A DNA stretch of 48,620 nucleotides. Origin: Pontibacter harenae (GTDB lineage: Bacteria > Bacteroidota > Bacteroidia > Cytophagales > Hymenobacteraceae). This document shows, piece after piece, positions 9,398 to 18,815 of the stretch. The position numbers were made by a program, and so were the translations under genes. The stretch covers positions 1 through 48,620 of the forward strand of contig NZ_JAJJWH010000035.1 in assembly GCF_020907245.1 (NCBI RefSeq). Direction: 5' to 3'. Position 1 is the first letter of the stretch, and the number at the start of each line of letters is the position of its first letter. The notes below the pieces were generated by a model that worked only from the letters and a program-made list of their open reading frames with translations, had not been told where the DNA came from and searched no databases.

Positions 9398-10543
9398 CTA
9401 CCTTAGAGCTGCATCATAAATAGTTTCTAGAATTTTAGCCACCTTGAAAGGGCAGTGCTCCTCTTCTATTCTTTGCAGAGCTTTCGCACCTTTTTTCATA
9501 ATAACGTTCCTATCTTCAATTATACTTCTAACTATAGCATCCAATTGACCTTCAACAATTTCAGAAAATATTTCTTTAGCTTCTTTAGTGCGTGGTATTG
9601 ATCGATTATCTTCTACAAGTGGGACTTCAATAAGCCACCCAATATCGTTATTATTAATCTCAGAAAGAGCTGCTCCATTTGTTGTAATAACAGGACAACC
9701 AGCCGCCTGTGCTTCTAAGACGGAATAGCCGTATGTTTCATCGTAAGTTGGCAGCAAACCTACATCTGTCTTTCTTAGTACCTCTAAAACACTAATATTA
9801 GGGAGTTGGTTATAATGTTCTATCTGTTTATATTTATTTATTATGTTCATTGCCAATATCTGATCTTCTTTAGTCGCTCTTGAAGCATAATCTCCAAATT
9901 GTAAATCAGAGACAATATTCAGCTTAACAGGTTGCTTTTCATCTAGTAATTTACTAAAAACTCTGAGTATTTCCTTTCCACCTTTACGAAAGAAATCAGA
10001 TCCAGTGATTGTAAAAGTAATGCAATCACCTGCTGTTTTTTTTTGATCAATTGAATCAATAAGCTTTGGTTGTTGTGGGTGTAATACAACCATTTTTTGT
10101 TTTAGTTCTTCAACAAAGTCACCATATTCATATAAGAAGTTAAGCTGTGCATCATACGCAAACTGACTCATAGCAACCATTCTTTTGCAACTGTTATGCA
10201 TAAGCCTTTGAGTAGCAAAAGCAATATACCACTTCTCATGCTTGAACACATCTGGTCTGTGAGCGCCTCTAGGTAAATAATGCTCAAAAGTTGTTACCCA
10301 AGGTATATTGCCTATGTTAATAGCATTAAAAAAATGATAAAGTGGTACATTATTCAGACCTATATCATAAAAAAGATTTGAGAGAAAAGGATGACTTTTC
10401 TTCTTTAACTTGAAATATACATGAGCTGGTACTTTTAAAAAATCTTTTTTTTTTTGAACCTCGTAATCGCTTAAAGGTAAATCAATAAAATTCCTTTTAG
10501 GATTATATCCTGCTGCATGAGTGCCAACAATAATTTTGCTCAT
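9398..10543 (-). CDS. GT4-like glycosyltransferase
   Basis: A 381-residue GT-B type protein with a divergent N-terminal half. It contains WVTTFEHYLPRG near residue 102 and VAMSQFAYDAQ near 121, where family members usually carry the acceptor-contact strand. The donor domain starts at FTITGSDFFRKGGKEILRVF (about 177-196), and the EX7E-like motif is ETYGYSVLEAQAAG near 270. In place of the common GR-KG it has SDFFRKGG, a variant seen in some capsule GT4 enzymes. It starts with ATG at 10541-10543 and lies 43 bp after the upstream gene. The sugar added is unknown. Confidence 0.8.
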   Translation of the reverse strand: MSKIIVGTHAAGYNPKRNFIDLPLSDYEVQKKKDFLKVPAHVYFKLKKKSHPFLSNLFYDIGLNNVPLYHFFNAINIGNIPWVTTFEHYLPRGAHRPDVFKHEKWYIAFATQRLMHNSCKRMVAMSQFAYDAQLNFLYEYGDFVEELKQKMVVLHPQQPKLIDSIDQKKTAGDCITFTITGSDFFRKGGKEILRVFSKLLDEKQPVKLNIVSDLQFGDYASRATKEDQILAMNIINKYKQIEHYNQLPNISVLEVLRKTDVGLLPTYDETYGYSVLEAQAAGCPVITTNGAALSEINNNDIGWLIEVPLVEDNRSIPRTKEAKEIFSEIVEGQLDAIVRSIIEDRNVIMKKGAKALQRIEEEHCPFKVAKILETIYDAALR

Positions 10544-10586
10544 ATAATATGTATTTGGATTTTTGATCCCTTCTAAAGCTTTGTAG

Positions 10587-11627
10587 CTATAGTATGATTT
10601 TGGGCTTAGCTACGCTTATATAGAGTTGCAGAACTTGCTCAGCAATTTGTGGCCATTTGATAATAGATACATCCTGAAGAGCAGTTGTAGCTATATCATG
10701 CCTCTGTTTCTCGGTTAACAAAACAAAGCTGTTTATTTGATTCACAAAATCATCAAGGGTCTGCTCAAAAGAAATATAGTTTCCTTTGAATGGATAATTT
10801 GAACTAAAAACACTAGATGTTACTACAGGACAACCATAAACCAGACTTTCAATGAGTGAATTGTTTGCTGTAGCGGATGAGAGAGGAAGAAACAAGCAAT
10901 AGGCAGTTCTGTAAAAATATTCTAGTTCACTATCGCTTACCTCTCTCGTGTACTTAAAGTTCTGGTACTTATTTAACTTAGTTAAAATATCATCTGGCAA
11001 ACTTCTGTTAACCAGAACAAATTTCAAATAAGGTTTACTTTGAAGGAACCTACTCAAAACCTCTTCATAAAGCTCCCAATTCCGTTGCCAGTTACCTACA
11101 GTAAGAATATGCTTCTTCTCTTGTTCAGCAGCATAGCCCTTAAAAAGGCTAGGATGAATACCATGAGGAATTAAGTGAATCTTTTCTTTAGGCATCACCT
11201 TTTCAAGGACTGCTCGTTGGTTCTCTTCCAGTATAATTGCAGCAGCAAGTTTGTTGAATCTACCTTTTGTTATAGAGTGAGTAATCTTACCAATTCTTCC
11301 ACTATAATCACCATACACTACTTCTTGCTCCAGATTTTCGGGGGGCTGGTGAAAAGTAGCTACTACTGGAATATTAGAAAACAAATAAGGAGAAAATCTG
11401 AGATATTCTTCAGCATAATATATATGTACTACTTGAGGGTTAAATTTATACTTCGCTATATACTCATAAACCCACTTATACTTTCTTAATAACATATTTG
11501 GTGGTGTATGTTCATTGATACCAATTATGGCAGTTGGTTCAGTATATTTTGCCAACTGATCATACCCACCAAGTTCAGAGTGATGTTTATAATGCGTACT
11601 CAGGACTACATGGTTAATCTGCTGCAT
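10587..11627 (-). CDS. GT4-like glycosyltransferase with an atypical donor motif
   Basis: A 346-residue protein with a GT-B layout: an N-terminal domain (HHSELGGYDQLAKY, residues 15-28; PVVATFHQPPE near 82) and a C-terminal domain from ILTVGNWQRNWE near 170. The usual EX7E first glutamate is missing. The equivalent segment reads LSSATANNSLIESLVYG, keeping only the second Glu. A function in polysaccharide assembly is inferred from fold and context. Its first 14 bp overlap the end of the upstream GT2 gene (11614-11627), so translation is probably coupled. It could also be a catalytically weak or acceptor-binding partner protein. Confidence 0.75.
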   Translation of the reverse strand: MQQINHVVLSTHYKHHSELGGYDQLAKYTEPTAIIGINEHTPPNMLLRKYKWVYEYIAKYKFNPQVVHIYYAEEYLRFSPYLFSNIPVVATFHQPPENLEQEVVYGDYSGRIGKITHSITKGRFNKLAAAIILEENQRAVLEKVMPKEKIHLIPHGIHPSLFKGYAAEQEKKHILTVGNWQRNWELYEEVLSRFLQSKPYLKFVLVNRSLPDDILTKLNKYQNFKYTREVSDSELEYFYRTAYCLFLPLSSATANNSLIESLVYGCPVVTSSVFSSNYPFKGNYISFEQTLDDFVNQINSFVLLTEKQRHDIATTALQDVSIIKWPQIAEQVLQLYISVAKPKIIL

Positions 11628-12549
11628 GTGATCCTTTTATTAATTTTAAAATTTCATTTGATAATTTATAACCTAAAATTTTATGAAACTTCAAGTAAGC
11701 ATCAGTAATTGCAGGACTTACTTTAGGTATAAAGTTAAAGCCTAAAGTATGTTTCATATATAATAGGCTGGCTTTACTGTCATACCTATAAAGCTCCTTT
11801 ATAACCTCAAATAAAGCTTGAGCTACTTGATTTTCTGTCTCTCCATCTACTTTAATGTCTTTAACATAGTTATACACGGAGTACAAATGTTCTATGCGTC
11901 TCTTTATGTTCGATTTCAGATTTGTGGTAGTTATTGAGCCCTCTCTTCTTCTTATTACTGTTAAAGGTTCTGGATCATAAGCTATATAATCATTTTCTTT
12001 TAATAGCCGAAACATAAGATCGTATTCCTGACTACTCTTCAGATTCTCATCCCAACCGCCTATCTTATCTATATATTTCTTATTAAATAAGTTTGAACTT
12101 GTAATTCCAAGATTAACGTTGGCAAGTGCAACCCAAACGTTTTCATCATTTGGAACAGAAATCGTATTTAAACCATCATGTCTATTTAGATAATGTGCTC
12201 CAGCAAGAAAAGAAACTTCACTTTTAACTTTCAAGATGGTATTTAGTTGATGTTCAATTTTATTTGGCTCCAGCATATCATCGGCATCAAGAAATTGTAT
12301 CCATTCTCCTTTTGCAATACTTAATCCTTTATTACGTGCAGCAGGAGCTCCTTTTTTTGACTCATTTGAAATAATTAAATTAAATCTTGGACTTTTTATT
12401 GTTTCAAGAAGAGGCCAAGTATCATCAGTAGAATTATTATCAACACATATAACTTCTATATCTTTATAAGTTTGGTTTTGAACTGATGCTACACAATCAC
12501 TAATAAATGATTGCACGTTATAGCATGGAATAATAACTGATATTAGCAT
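11614..12549 (-). CDS. GT2 family glycosyltransferase
   Basis: A 311-residue GT-A transferase. ISVIIPCYNVQSFI at residues 3-16 begins the nucleotide-binding domain, VDNNSTDDT lies near 36-44, GAPAARNKGLSIAKGEWI near 67, and the metal-binding FLDADD motif near 86-91. The C-terminal half (SSQEYDLMFRLL near 172) carries the acceptor-side ED-like motif as QEYDLM. This is the common WcaA/EpsE-like layout. It overlaps the following gene by 14 bp and lies 15 bp after the previous one. The donor sugar cannot be assigned. Confidence 0.87.
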   Translation of the reverse strand: MLISVIIPCYNVQSFISDCVASVQNQTYKDIEVICVDNNSTDDTWPLLETIKSPRFNLIISNESKKGAPAARNKGLSIAKGEWIQFLDADDMLEPNKIEHQLNTILKVKSEVSFLAGAHYLNRHDGLNTISVPNDENVWVALANVNLGITSSNLFNKKYIDKIGGWDENLKSSQEYDLMFRLLKENDYIAYDPEPLTVIRRREGSITTTNLKSNIKRRIEHLYSVYNYVKDIKVDGETENQVAQALFEVIKELYRYDSKASLLYMKHTLGFNFIPKVSPAITDAYLKFHKILGYKLSNEILKLIKGSHAAD

Positions 12550-12564
12550 AAATAAGAATTTCAG

Positions 12565-13632
12565 CTATGATTTATTATATAAACAGTTATAAGCATCTAA
12601 ATGAAGTTCTAAGATCAACTCAAGATTCCAATGATTTAACCCATACATCAAGTTTTTCCCCCCTTGCCCCCCTTTATCAAGTTCGAAACCTCTTTCAATC
12701 GCATTAGAAACTGAAACATGATCATAATCATTATAGGTAGGGTTCCCAGTCCTCTGCAATATTTCCCCAATGTTGCCAAAACTAGAACCAACAACAACTT
12801 TTCCATAACCAAAACCTAAAGCTAGGTTACCTGAATTTAAAGCTTTCTTTCTTGGTATAAGCACCACATTTGAAGTTTTGAAAAGAATCTCGTTTTCTTC
12901 CCGTGTTGTGAACTTATTGAAAAGTTTATAACTGCTGTTAAAGGCAAAACTAACATCTTGTCTAAACTGTTTAAATTTTGCTAATGGATTTCTAAATCCA
13001 ATTTGTTTGTGAGTATACCACCTGTTAGCAATTAGACACTTATTTTTTATATTGAGATTTCTGAAAGAGTCAAGAACAATGTCAAACTCTTCTTTGTCAC
13101 GAAGTGCACCAAACACTAACATAACCTTCTGCTCCTTACCGATTCCAATTTTTTTTCGTGCAGATGTAACACTGTGCAAATTAGGTAGATTTGGATACAG
13201 TTGATGAGGAATAACAAATTGCTGTTGTGGCCTTATAAAATAGTTATTTTTGTAGCGCGTTAAGTATTCAGTTTTACTAAATTCACCTAAATGTATTACT
13301 CCGTTACAATATGAATAAACTATGTCATACAACTTTAAAAATGCCTTAGTATCTCTATAATGAGGATGAAGGTTATGCCTCGTACAAATTATTTTCGCCT
13401 TTTTTGACCAATGCTGTAATCTACTCTCAAGTAGATTAAGTTGTTTATCCGTTGGCTCCTTCCATTCAAATAGAATTTCTGGCCAATGAATATGAACAAC
13501 ATCATAAAAATTATTTTCACACCAAAATTCAAATATACTCGTCTTACATTCGGTCAATAAAGAAAGGCCTTTTGCTAAATCGTCAGTGTATGAATTTTCT
13601 GTATTGTTAGGAACTGCTATTAATATCTTCAT
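12565..13632 (-). CDS. GT4-like (GT-B) glycosyltransferase
   Basis: A 355-residue protein with N-terminal VHIHWPEILFEW near residue 46 and CTRHNLHPHY near 85, a pair typical of a GT4-like group found in capsule loci. The donor domain begins at MLVFGALRDKEEFDIVLDSF (about 172-191). In place of EX7E it shows ALNSGNLALGFGYGK, the SG-type variant of that group, followed by SSFGNIGEIL. The start codon lies inside the preceding GT2 gene (26-bp overlap, 13607-13632), which suggests coupling. Confidence in glycosyl transfer is good; specificity is unknown. Confidence 0.8.
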   Translation of the reverse strand: MKILIAVPNNTENSYTDDLAKGLSLLTECKTSIFEFWCENNFYDVVHIHWPEILFEWKEPTDKQLNLLESRLQHWSKKAKIICTRHNLHPHYRDTKAFLKLYDIVYSYCNGVIHLGEFSKTEYLTRYKNNYFIRPQQQFVIPHQLYPNLPNLHSVTSARKKIGIGKEQKVMLVFGALRDKEEFDIVLDSFRNLNIKNKCLIANRWYTHKQIGFRNPLAKFKQFRQDVSFAFNSSYKLFNKFTTREENEILFKTSNVVLIPRKKALNSGNLALGFGYGKVVVGSSFGNIGEILQRTGNPTYNDYDHVSVSNAIERGFELDKGGQGGKNLMYGLNHWNLELILELHLDAYNCLYNKS

Positions 13633-14527
13633 TGAAAAAAATAAAGCTTTTTAAACTTGTTACTATATTATGCTTTAGCCTTCCTAAAATATGTTTTAAA
13701 GAATTCCTTTCAACTTTTCTTTCAAGAAATTCATATAGCAGATTTCGTCCTAAAGTAAAATTACCATTAGCTGCTACCATCATATACGTTTCAATTTTCA
13801 TCTTGTCTACAAAGGCTGTAGTCTTAGCATTTGAATGTGCATGAGCAAAAGCTATACTATGGAATATACGTTTAAAAATAAACATTTTTGATATCTTTAT
13901 CCAAAGTTCAACGTCCATACAGAAAAATAGCTGTTCATTTATAGGACCGCAACTCAACCATGCATTTCTACTGAAAAAGCACGCTGGTTGCATAAAATGA
14001 CCATGATCAATCCAGTTATAAAAAGCCTCTGTAGATAATTCAGATAGTTTAGGCGTGTAAAGTACAACACCCTCGTCATTGACTTTATGGCCTGTTCCAA
14101 CAACAGCCCCAACTTCACTATTCCAATCCTCTGATCCAATATGAAATAACGCATCATTAGCTAAAAAGTCATCACTGTTTAGCCAATTAAGAACCTCTCC
14201 GCTTGCAAGCTTTAAACCTTTATTTATTGCATCACTTTGTCCATTATCAGATTCGCTTATCCAGTAAGTTATCCATTGTTCATATTTCTTAATTATTTCA
14301 ACAGTATTATCAGTACTTCCACCATCAATTATAATGTACTCCAGATTCGGATAATTTTGAAGCAGGACAGATCGAATTGTTTCTTCAATGAACTGACCTT
14401 GATTAAAAGAAGGAGTTACGATAGAGATTTTAGGCCAACTGCATTTATTAGCATAAATAGCTGAATCAGTTTCTTCATTCCAAGGCCAGCCAAGATTATC
14501 TGTTTTAGGTAACTTACTTAACAACAT
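13607..14527 (-). CDS. GT2 family glycosyltransferase
   Basis: A 306-residue GT-A enzyme with an N-terminal extension of about 32 residues (LPKTDNLGWPWNEET, typical of a capsule GT2 branch) before ISIVTPSFNQGQFIEETIRS. DGGSTDNT is near residue 72, ESDNGQSDAINKG near 90-103, and the DXD-type NWLNSDD near 113-119. The acceptor-side motif appears as CMDVELWIKI. The extension starting LGWPW is conserved in relatives, which supports the start at 14527. It overlaps the next gene by 26 bp and follows the DUF5672 gene after an 88-bp gap. Confidence 0.87.
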   Translation of the reverse strand: MLLSKLPKTDNLGWPWNEETDSAIYANKCSWPKISIVTPSFNQGQFIEETIRSVLLQNYPNLEYIIIDGGSTDNTVEIIKKYEQWITYWISESDNGQSDAINKGLKLASGEVLNWLNSDDFLANDALFHIGSEDWNSEVGAVVGTGHKVNDEGVVLYTPKLSELSTEAFYNWIDHGHFMQPACFFSRNAWLSCGPINEQLFFCMDVELWIKISKMFIFKRIFHSIAFAHAHSNAKTTAFVDKMKIETYMMVAANGNFTLGRNLLYEFLERKVERNSLKHILGRLKHNIVTSLKSFIFFNEDINSSS

Positions 14528-14615
14528 TGCAATTGTTAATTTTTGATTTATATACTGCTACTCCCATTAAAACTTTTAGTTTGTACAATACAAAATTTTT
14601 ACAATGCGATGTGAC

Positions 14616-15449
14616 TTATACTAAAATATTTGTGATAAATTTTTTCCAAAAAAGGGGGTTATACTTCAGCCATGCATGACATCCAAATGGAAGTTCTTTA
14701 TTATTCTCTAAATATAAAAATTCTGGATTCACTTCAAAACTAAATCGCATTGCCTCCTCATATGTAGCTACTTTGAAATCAGAGAATGTACCTGAAATCC
14801 AATCCGCCCAAAATAGATCTTCGTGTACATATTTTTTTGATATCAAATTAGGAACGTTGTGAGTTTTGATTATTTTAAAAAAATATTTTAAAGGACTTAG
14901 TCGCAAAAAAGTAGCAAATGGAAAAACTGCATCAAGTTTTACACTATTATAGAATATAACAATCTTTTTTATCAATTCAATTCGACTAAGAATTACAGAG
15001 CATATTTGAATGTTCCTTAAAGAAAAACCAGAGTTTCCTACACCTTTGAATTTGTATGGAGTAATAGGATTTGCATAACCTACAAACCAGGGCGCCCCAA
15101 TATAACTATACCCTTTTTCGCACCAGAAGTCAAGTTCATCCTTAAACACAAAAGCATCCAGTTCATAAGTTAGAAGATAATTATACTCAGAAAAGAGGTT
15201 GTAGAAAAAACTGCTACACTTAAGTCTGTTATAATTTTCTAAACTAGATTGCCAAATTGGATCAATAGGAAGAGTTTTTAGTTTATCTTGAATTTTTTTG
15301 TAGGCTGATAAATCTAATCCTGCAGGATGAACTATAATTATATCATGTTTTGCAAGAATTTTGTAACATTGTTTAAAAGATAATAATTCTTCTTTGGAAG
15401 GTGTAGAGGAATGTAAAGGTATAACAACTACAGGTTTATATAATTTCAT
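14616..15449 (-). CDS. DUF5672 family protein, probable glycosyltransferase
   Basis: A 277-residue protein that begins MKLYKPVVVIPLHSSTPSKE. Its core has NYNRLKCSSFFYNLFSEYNY (residues 68-87), then LLTYELDAFVFKDELDFWC and YIGAPWF, which are DUF5672 hallmarks. The YELDAF stretch sits where a GT-A enzyme carries its DXD, and the GVGNSGFSLRN loop resembles the acceptor/donor loop of such enzymes. DUF5672 proteins recur in O-antigen and capsule loci and are usually treated as unassigned glycosyltransferases. That role is inference here. The start overlaps the previous GT2 stop by 4 bp. Very AT-rich. Confidence 0.75.
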   Translation of the reverse strand: MKLYKPVVVIPLHSSTPSKEELLSFKQCYKILAKHDIIIVHPAGLDLSAYKKIQDKLKTLPIDPIWQSSLENYNRLKCSSFFYNLFSEYNYLLTYELDAFVFKDELDFWCEKGYSYIGAPWFVGYANPITPYKFKGVGNSGFSLRNIQICSVILSRIELIKKIVIFYNSVKLDAVFPFATFLRLSPLKYFFKIIKTHNVPNLISKKYVHEDLFWADWISGTFSDFKVATYEEAMRFSFEVNPEFLYLENNKELPFGCHAWLKYNPLFWKKFITNILV

Positions 15450-16324
15450 TGTTTGTACTTTAAAAAAGTGCTAAATACACCTTTTGAACAGTAAAAGAGC
15501 AAATATTTTTTTATCTTAACTCTTCTTATATAATCGTTGATATTATTAATTCTTCTATTCCAAAACTTATATAAGTTAAAGATTTTACCTAACGTTAAGG
15601 ATTTACTTTGAGGTAGAAATTGTAATACATGTACTCCTTCATCTGTCCATTTACCAAGTTTTACAGCTTGGTTGGAGGTATTATTATGATACCATCTAAA
15701 ATAATTGAGTTTTGATTCATTAAAACTAAGAATACTACGTGTCAGAATATCGGAATACAGAATCCAATCTCCACAATATTTAAATGTAGTTAACTTGTTT
15801 AAAAGATTTGAAATAACACTTTTTCTAATTATCGCTGAGCTAACATTTTGAATGGTACAGTTATATACCATTTCATTAATGTATATTTTTTGTCCTGAGG
15901 CTTTAAAAGACTTTTTATATATAGATAAATCATCTTTTATTAAACCAAAATCATCTATCCAATGGGAAGAACAAAATGCAATACCAACATTTGCATCAGT
16001 AAATTCAGGTAGTAGAGTTTCTAAAAAAAGTGTGTCACTATAATCATCACTTTCAGCAATCCAAATATATTTTCCCTCTGCAAGTTCTACACCTTTTCTC
16101 CATTGTGAAAAAGGGCTTCCAGAATTTTTTGTATTATATACTATATGACTTACTTTAAAATGGTTTCTATACCTTTCAATTACATCTTTACTGTTATCAG
16201 TAGAGCAATCATCTAAAATAATAACTTCATAATCTTTAAATGACTGAGCAAGCACTGAGTCAATCCTTTGTTCTAAAAATCTAGCATGATTATAGTTTGG
16301 AATTATTACAGAAACCTTAGGCAT
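15446..16324 (-). CDS. GT2 family glycosyltransferase
   Basis: A 292-residue GT-A transferase starting MPKVSVIIPNYNHARFLEQ. It has DDCSTDNSKD near residue 37, NSGSPFSQWRKGVELAEGKY near 66-85, and the metal-binding AESDDY near 89-94. The GSPFSQWRKG segment and the AESDD form mark a well-populated capsule branch of GT2. It overlaps the upstream GT4 gene by 8 bp and the downstream DUF5672 gene by 4 bp, so these three are almost certainly co-translated. Specificity unknown. Confidence 0.87.
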   Translation of the reverse strand: MPKVSVIIPNYNHARFLEQRIDSVLAQSFKDYEVIILDDCSTDNSKDVIERYRNHFKVSHIVYNTKNSGSPFSQWRKGVELAEGKYIWIAESDDYSDTLFLETLLPEFTDANVGIAFCSSHWIDDFGLIKDDLSIYKKSFKASGQKIYINEMVYNCTIQNVSSAIIRKSVISNLLNKLTTFKYCGDWILYSDILTRSILSFNESKLNYFRWYHNNTSNQAVKLGKWTDEGVHVLQFLPQSKSLTLGKIFNLYKFWNRRINNINDYIRRVKIKKYLLFYCSKGVFSTFLKYKQ

Positions 16325-17495
16325 AACTGTTTTTGACTAAATTTTCAGTGACTAATAAGATTTGTGGACCAATAACTTCAACATCAAAATGCTGGACCCT
16401 TTGTTCAACTTCCTTCCCTAATTTTACCTGAGCACTTGGATTATCGTATAGATATAATATTTGATCAGCCATAGATTGTACATTACCGTAAGGAACCATA
16501 ATTCCACCACCTTCTGCTAATAATTCTGGTATTCCTCCAGATTCTTCAAAACAGATAATGGGTTTAGCTTGAGCAGCGGCTTCCAATGCAACCAAAGGAA
16601 ATGGATCTTCCCTTGAAGTAAGCGCAAAAACATTGAACAGGTGGAAATAGTCCTCTGGATTGGATTGAGAACCAGTAAATATTATATTGTTTTCTAAATT
16701 CAAGCGCTTACTCTCATACATCCAATTATGCTTAAACTCATGCGTAATAGCTCCAACCCAAACCATTTTGATATCATTGTTGGGCCGAAGAGAATTAATC
16801 ATGTTTGAAAGTTGGACAAAAAGATCAACACCCTTACGCCAAGATGTTAATCCACTACCCCCAATAATAAATTTCCCTTCTAGATTTAACTCCTCCTTTA
16901 TTTGTTGAACAGCTTTATAGTTAGGCTGCTTTACTTGTTTGATATCAATACATTCGTATATCAAACTTATCTTACTTCCCTTTATTGAATGGTTAAGTAT
17001 TAGATTTTCTTTAGTACTTTTCGAAACAGCAATAAACTTATCAACAGCGCTGATATTATTACCATTAAGGAATTCGGGATAATAATAGCTAATTGTATAT
17101 TCATTTTCATGAACATGAGCCAATACTGGGCACTTATAATGATGTTTTAACAGTGGAGCTAAATCCAAGGAAACAATAGTATTTAGATAAATCAAATCAA
17201 ATGACTCATTTATGAGCTCTTTGGGAAGAGTGTCAATAAAATTCTGAGATTGAGGAAATAGCTTCCGTCTAATTTTATTTACTCCTCTAACAGCGATGTG
17301 TTGTTGTGCTGCTGTGTCTTTACATAACTTGTAAGTTGGGGCAACCTCATTAAATTCTAATTCTAATTCACCTCCTTTTTTTAAAAGAACAGTTATTTGT
17401 ATTCCCTTTTTACTCAACCATTTTAGAAGATGCAGAAGCACTATAGGCGCACCTGTTCTGGAGGCATCATGAGAAATAAATAGTATTTTGCACAT
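16317..17495 (-). CDS. GT4 family glycosyltransferase
   Basis: A 392-residue GT-B enzyme with the N-terminal motif ILFISHDASRTGAPIVLLHL (residues 4-23), typical of a GT4 group whose acceptor loop is TGAP. LAHVHENEYT lies near 124. The donor domain starts at FIIGGSGLTSWRKGVDLF. The EDPFPLVALEAAAQ motif near residue 305 has eight rather than seven residues between the glutamates, which is normal for this group. This is the first glycosyltransferase after the DUF115-like gene, separated by 262 bp of AT-rich DNA (17496-17757) with no visible gene. Confidence 0.87.
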   Translation of the reverse strand: MCKILFISHDASRTGAPIVLLHLLKWLSKKGIQITVLLKKGGELELEFNEVAPTYKLCKDTAAQQHIAVRGVNKIRRKLFPQSQNFIDTLPKELINESFDLIYLNTIVSLDLAPLLKHHYKCPVLAHVHENEYTISYYYPEFLNGNNISAVDKFIAVSKSTKENLILNHSIKGSKISLIYECIDIKQVKQPNYKAVQQIKEELNLEGKFIIGGSGLTSWRKGVDLFVQLSNMINSLRPNNDIKMVWVGAITHEFKHNWMYESKRLNLENNIIFTGSQSNPEDYFHLFNVFALTSREDPFPLVALEAAAQAKPIICFEESGGIPELLAEGGGIMVPYGNVQSMADQILYLYDNPSAQVKLGKEVEQRVQHFDVEVIGPQILLVTENLVKNSYA

Positions 17496-17757
17496 TTTTA
17501 GAATAAATCAAATATACTAATATTTTGAAATCAGGCTTTTATAAAACTGAATCAGTAGTGCTTAATTATCTAGACAAGAATTCTAATTTCATATAAATAT
17601 TAAACCTTTACACTATAAATCATTTTTCATAAACTACCTTCATGCAGTATTAAATTAAAAGCAAATGTTAGAATTTGTGCCGTAGTATGTACAAATATTG
17701 TTTACGACTAATACTAATTATAATTAAAAATTACAAAATAGTTCAAGAGGTATTTTA

Positions 17758-18645
17758 TTAAAACAAACTGATAAAATTAACTTTTTCAAATACATCCAAT
17801 TTGCTTTGGATACCAGCATTGTATATTTTTCGCCCAGATTCCTCAAATACTTGACGAGCTTTTTCGAAGGATTGCTTTTGTATGTCCCAATTTGGAACAT
17901 TGATTAAATCACCTGTTTTTAAACTAATGTAGCTTGGGTCAAAGTAACTCTCCTTAAGTATCTCAAGCATTTCTTCATCAACTACAACTTCCTGTCCTTG
18001 TAAATTCGAGTACTTCTTCATATACCTGTCACCATAGCTAAAATCAATACCTAAAAGATATACTTCTTTACAACCTAAGAGATAAGCAAATTGTAAAGCT
18101 AAGTATGTTATTGTTCCCCCAAGGTAGGCAATATGAAAAAAGTATTTAGAAAACTCTCGTCCATTTTGCCAATATACATTATCGGCAGGAAAATTTGTAT
18201 TAAAAAAAATTGTACTTTTGGTGTTATCAATGTACTTGGAATTATGTAGTGCAAATAATTTTGTTATGTTATCTAATTTACCGTATGCATCACCATAACT
18301 TTTTACTACGTTTTCGTCTTCTGCCATTAAAAAATTCGTAGTGAATCCTAGTGACGGAAATTTCTTGAAAACACCATTCAATCCTATTGTTAACTCATCT
18401 TTTAATGGCGTTAAATTCATTGAATTTAAACTTGGACCACCACCAATAATAAAACATCTTTTATCTAGATATTTATTTCTTAACTTCAAAAGTTCATCTT
18501 TATAGCCTGGATAAAAATCAACCCATGGTATTAAACCCTTTTTTAAAATTATTCTAGTTCCTAAAAAATACTTACTATTAATGTTTACAATTTTTAGTTG
18601 ATTCTTTGTGTATCTTATGCTGTTTCTAATATTACTAAATCTCAT
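17758..18645 (-). CDS. DUF115 (MptE/Maf-like) protein, possible CMP-sugar-dependent transferase
   Basis: A 295-residue protein with two recognisable blocks: FIIGGGPSLN (65-74) and TYLALQFAYLLGCKEVYLLG followed by IDFSYGD (180-206). These are hallmarks of the DUF115/MAF_flag10 family, whose fold resembles GT42 sialyltransferases. Family members include Maf proteins linked to transfer of nonulosonic acids to flagellin, and pterin pyrophosphokinase MptE of archaea. The gene directly follows the aldolase, cytidylyltransferase and phosphatase genes, so I infer that it transfers the CMP-activated sugar acid to the glycan. The same two blocks, with identical 17-residue spacing from LALQ to GxD, occur in the C-terminal half of the aldolase protein at 20131-21711. 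Substrate unproven. Confidence 0.7.
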   Translation of the reverse strand: MRFSNIRNSIRYTKNQLKIVNINSKYFLGTRIILKKGLIPWVDFYPGYKDELLKLRNKYLDKRCFIIGGGPSLNSMNLTPLKDELTIGLNGVFKKFPSLGFTTNFLMAEDENVVKSYGDAYGKLDNITKLFALHNSKYIDNTKSTIFFNTNFPADNVYWQNGREFSKYFFHIAYLGGTITYLALQFAYLLGCKEVYLLGIDFSYGDRYMKKYSNLQGQEVVVDEEMLEILKESYFDPSYISLKTGDLINVPNWDIQKQSFEKARQVFEESGRKIYNAGIQSKLDVFEKVNFISLF

Positions 18646-18815
18646 AGCTCCTGCAAATAATATCCTTTATCTTTATATTAGTTTAAAGTTCTAACAATTA
18701 AAACATCTTGTAGTAGCACAAATATCATATTAAAACACCTGTACATCAAGCTATTGGAGGAGCATAAGGAAAAAATACTCACAATGAATCTTAATAAAAG
18801 GTAGTTTACTTATTT

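Noticed and set aside
17496..17757. The 262-bp gap before the DUF115 gene as a hidden small gene.
   Set aside because: AT-rich with stops in all frames and no family-like segment; at most a promoter region.
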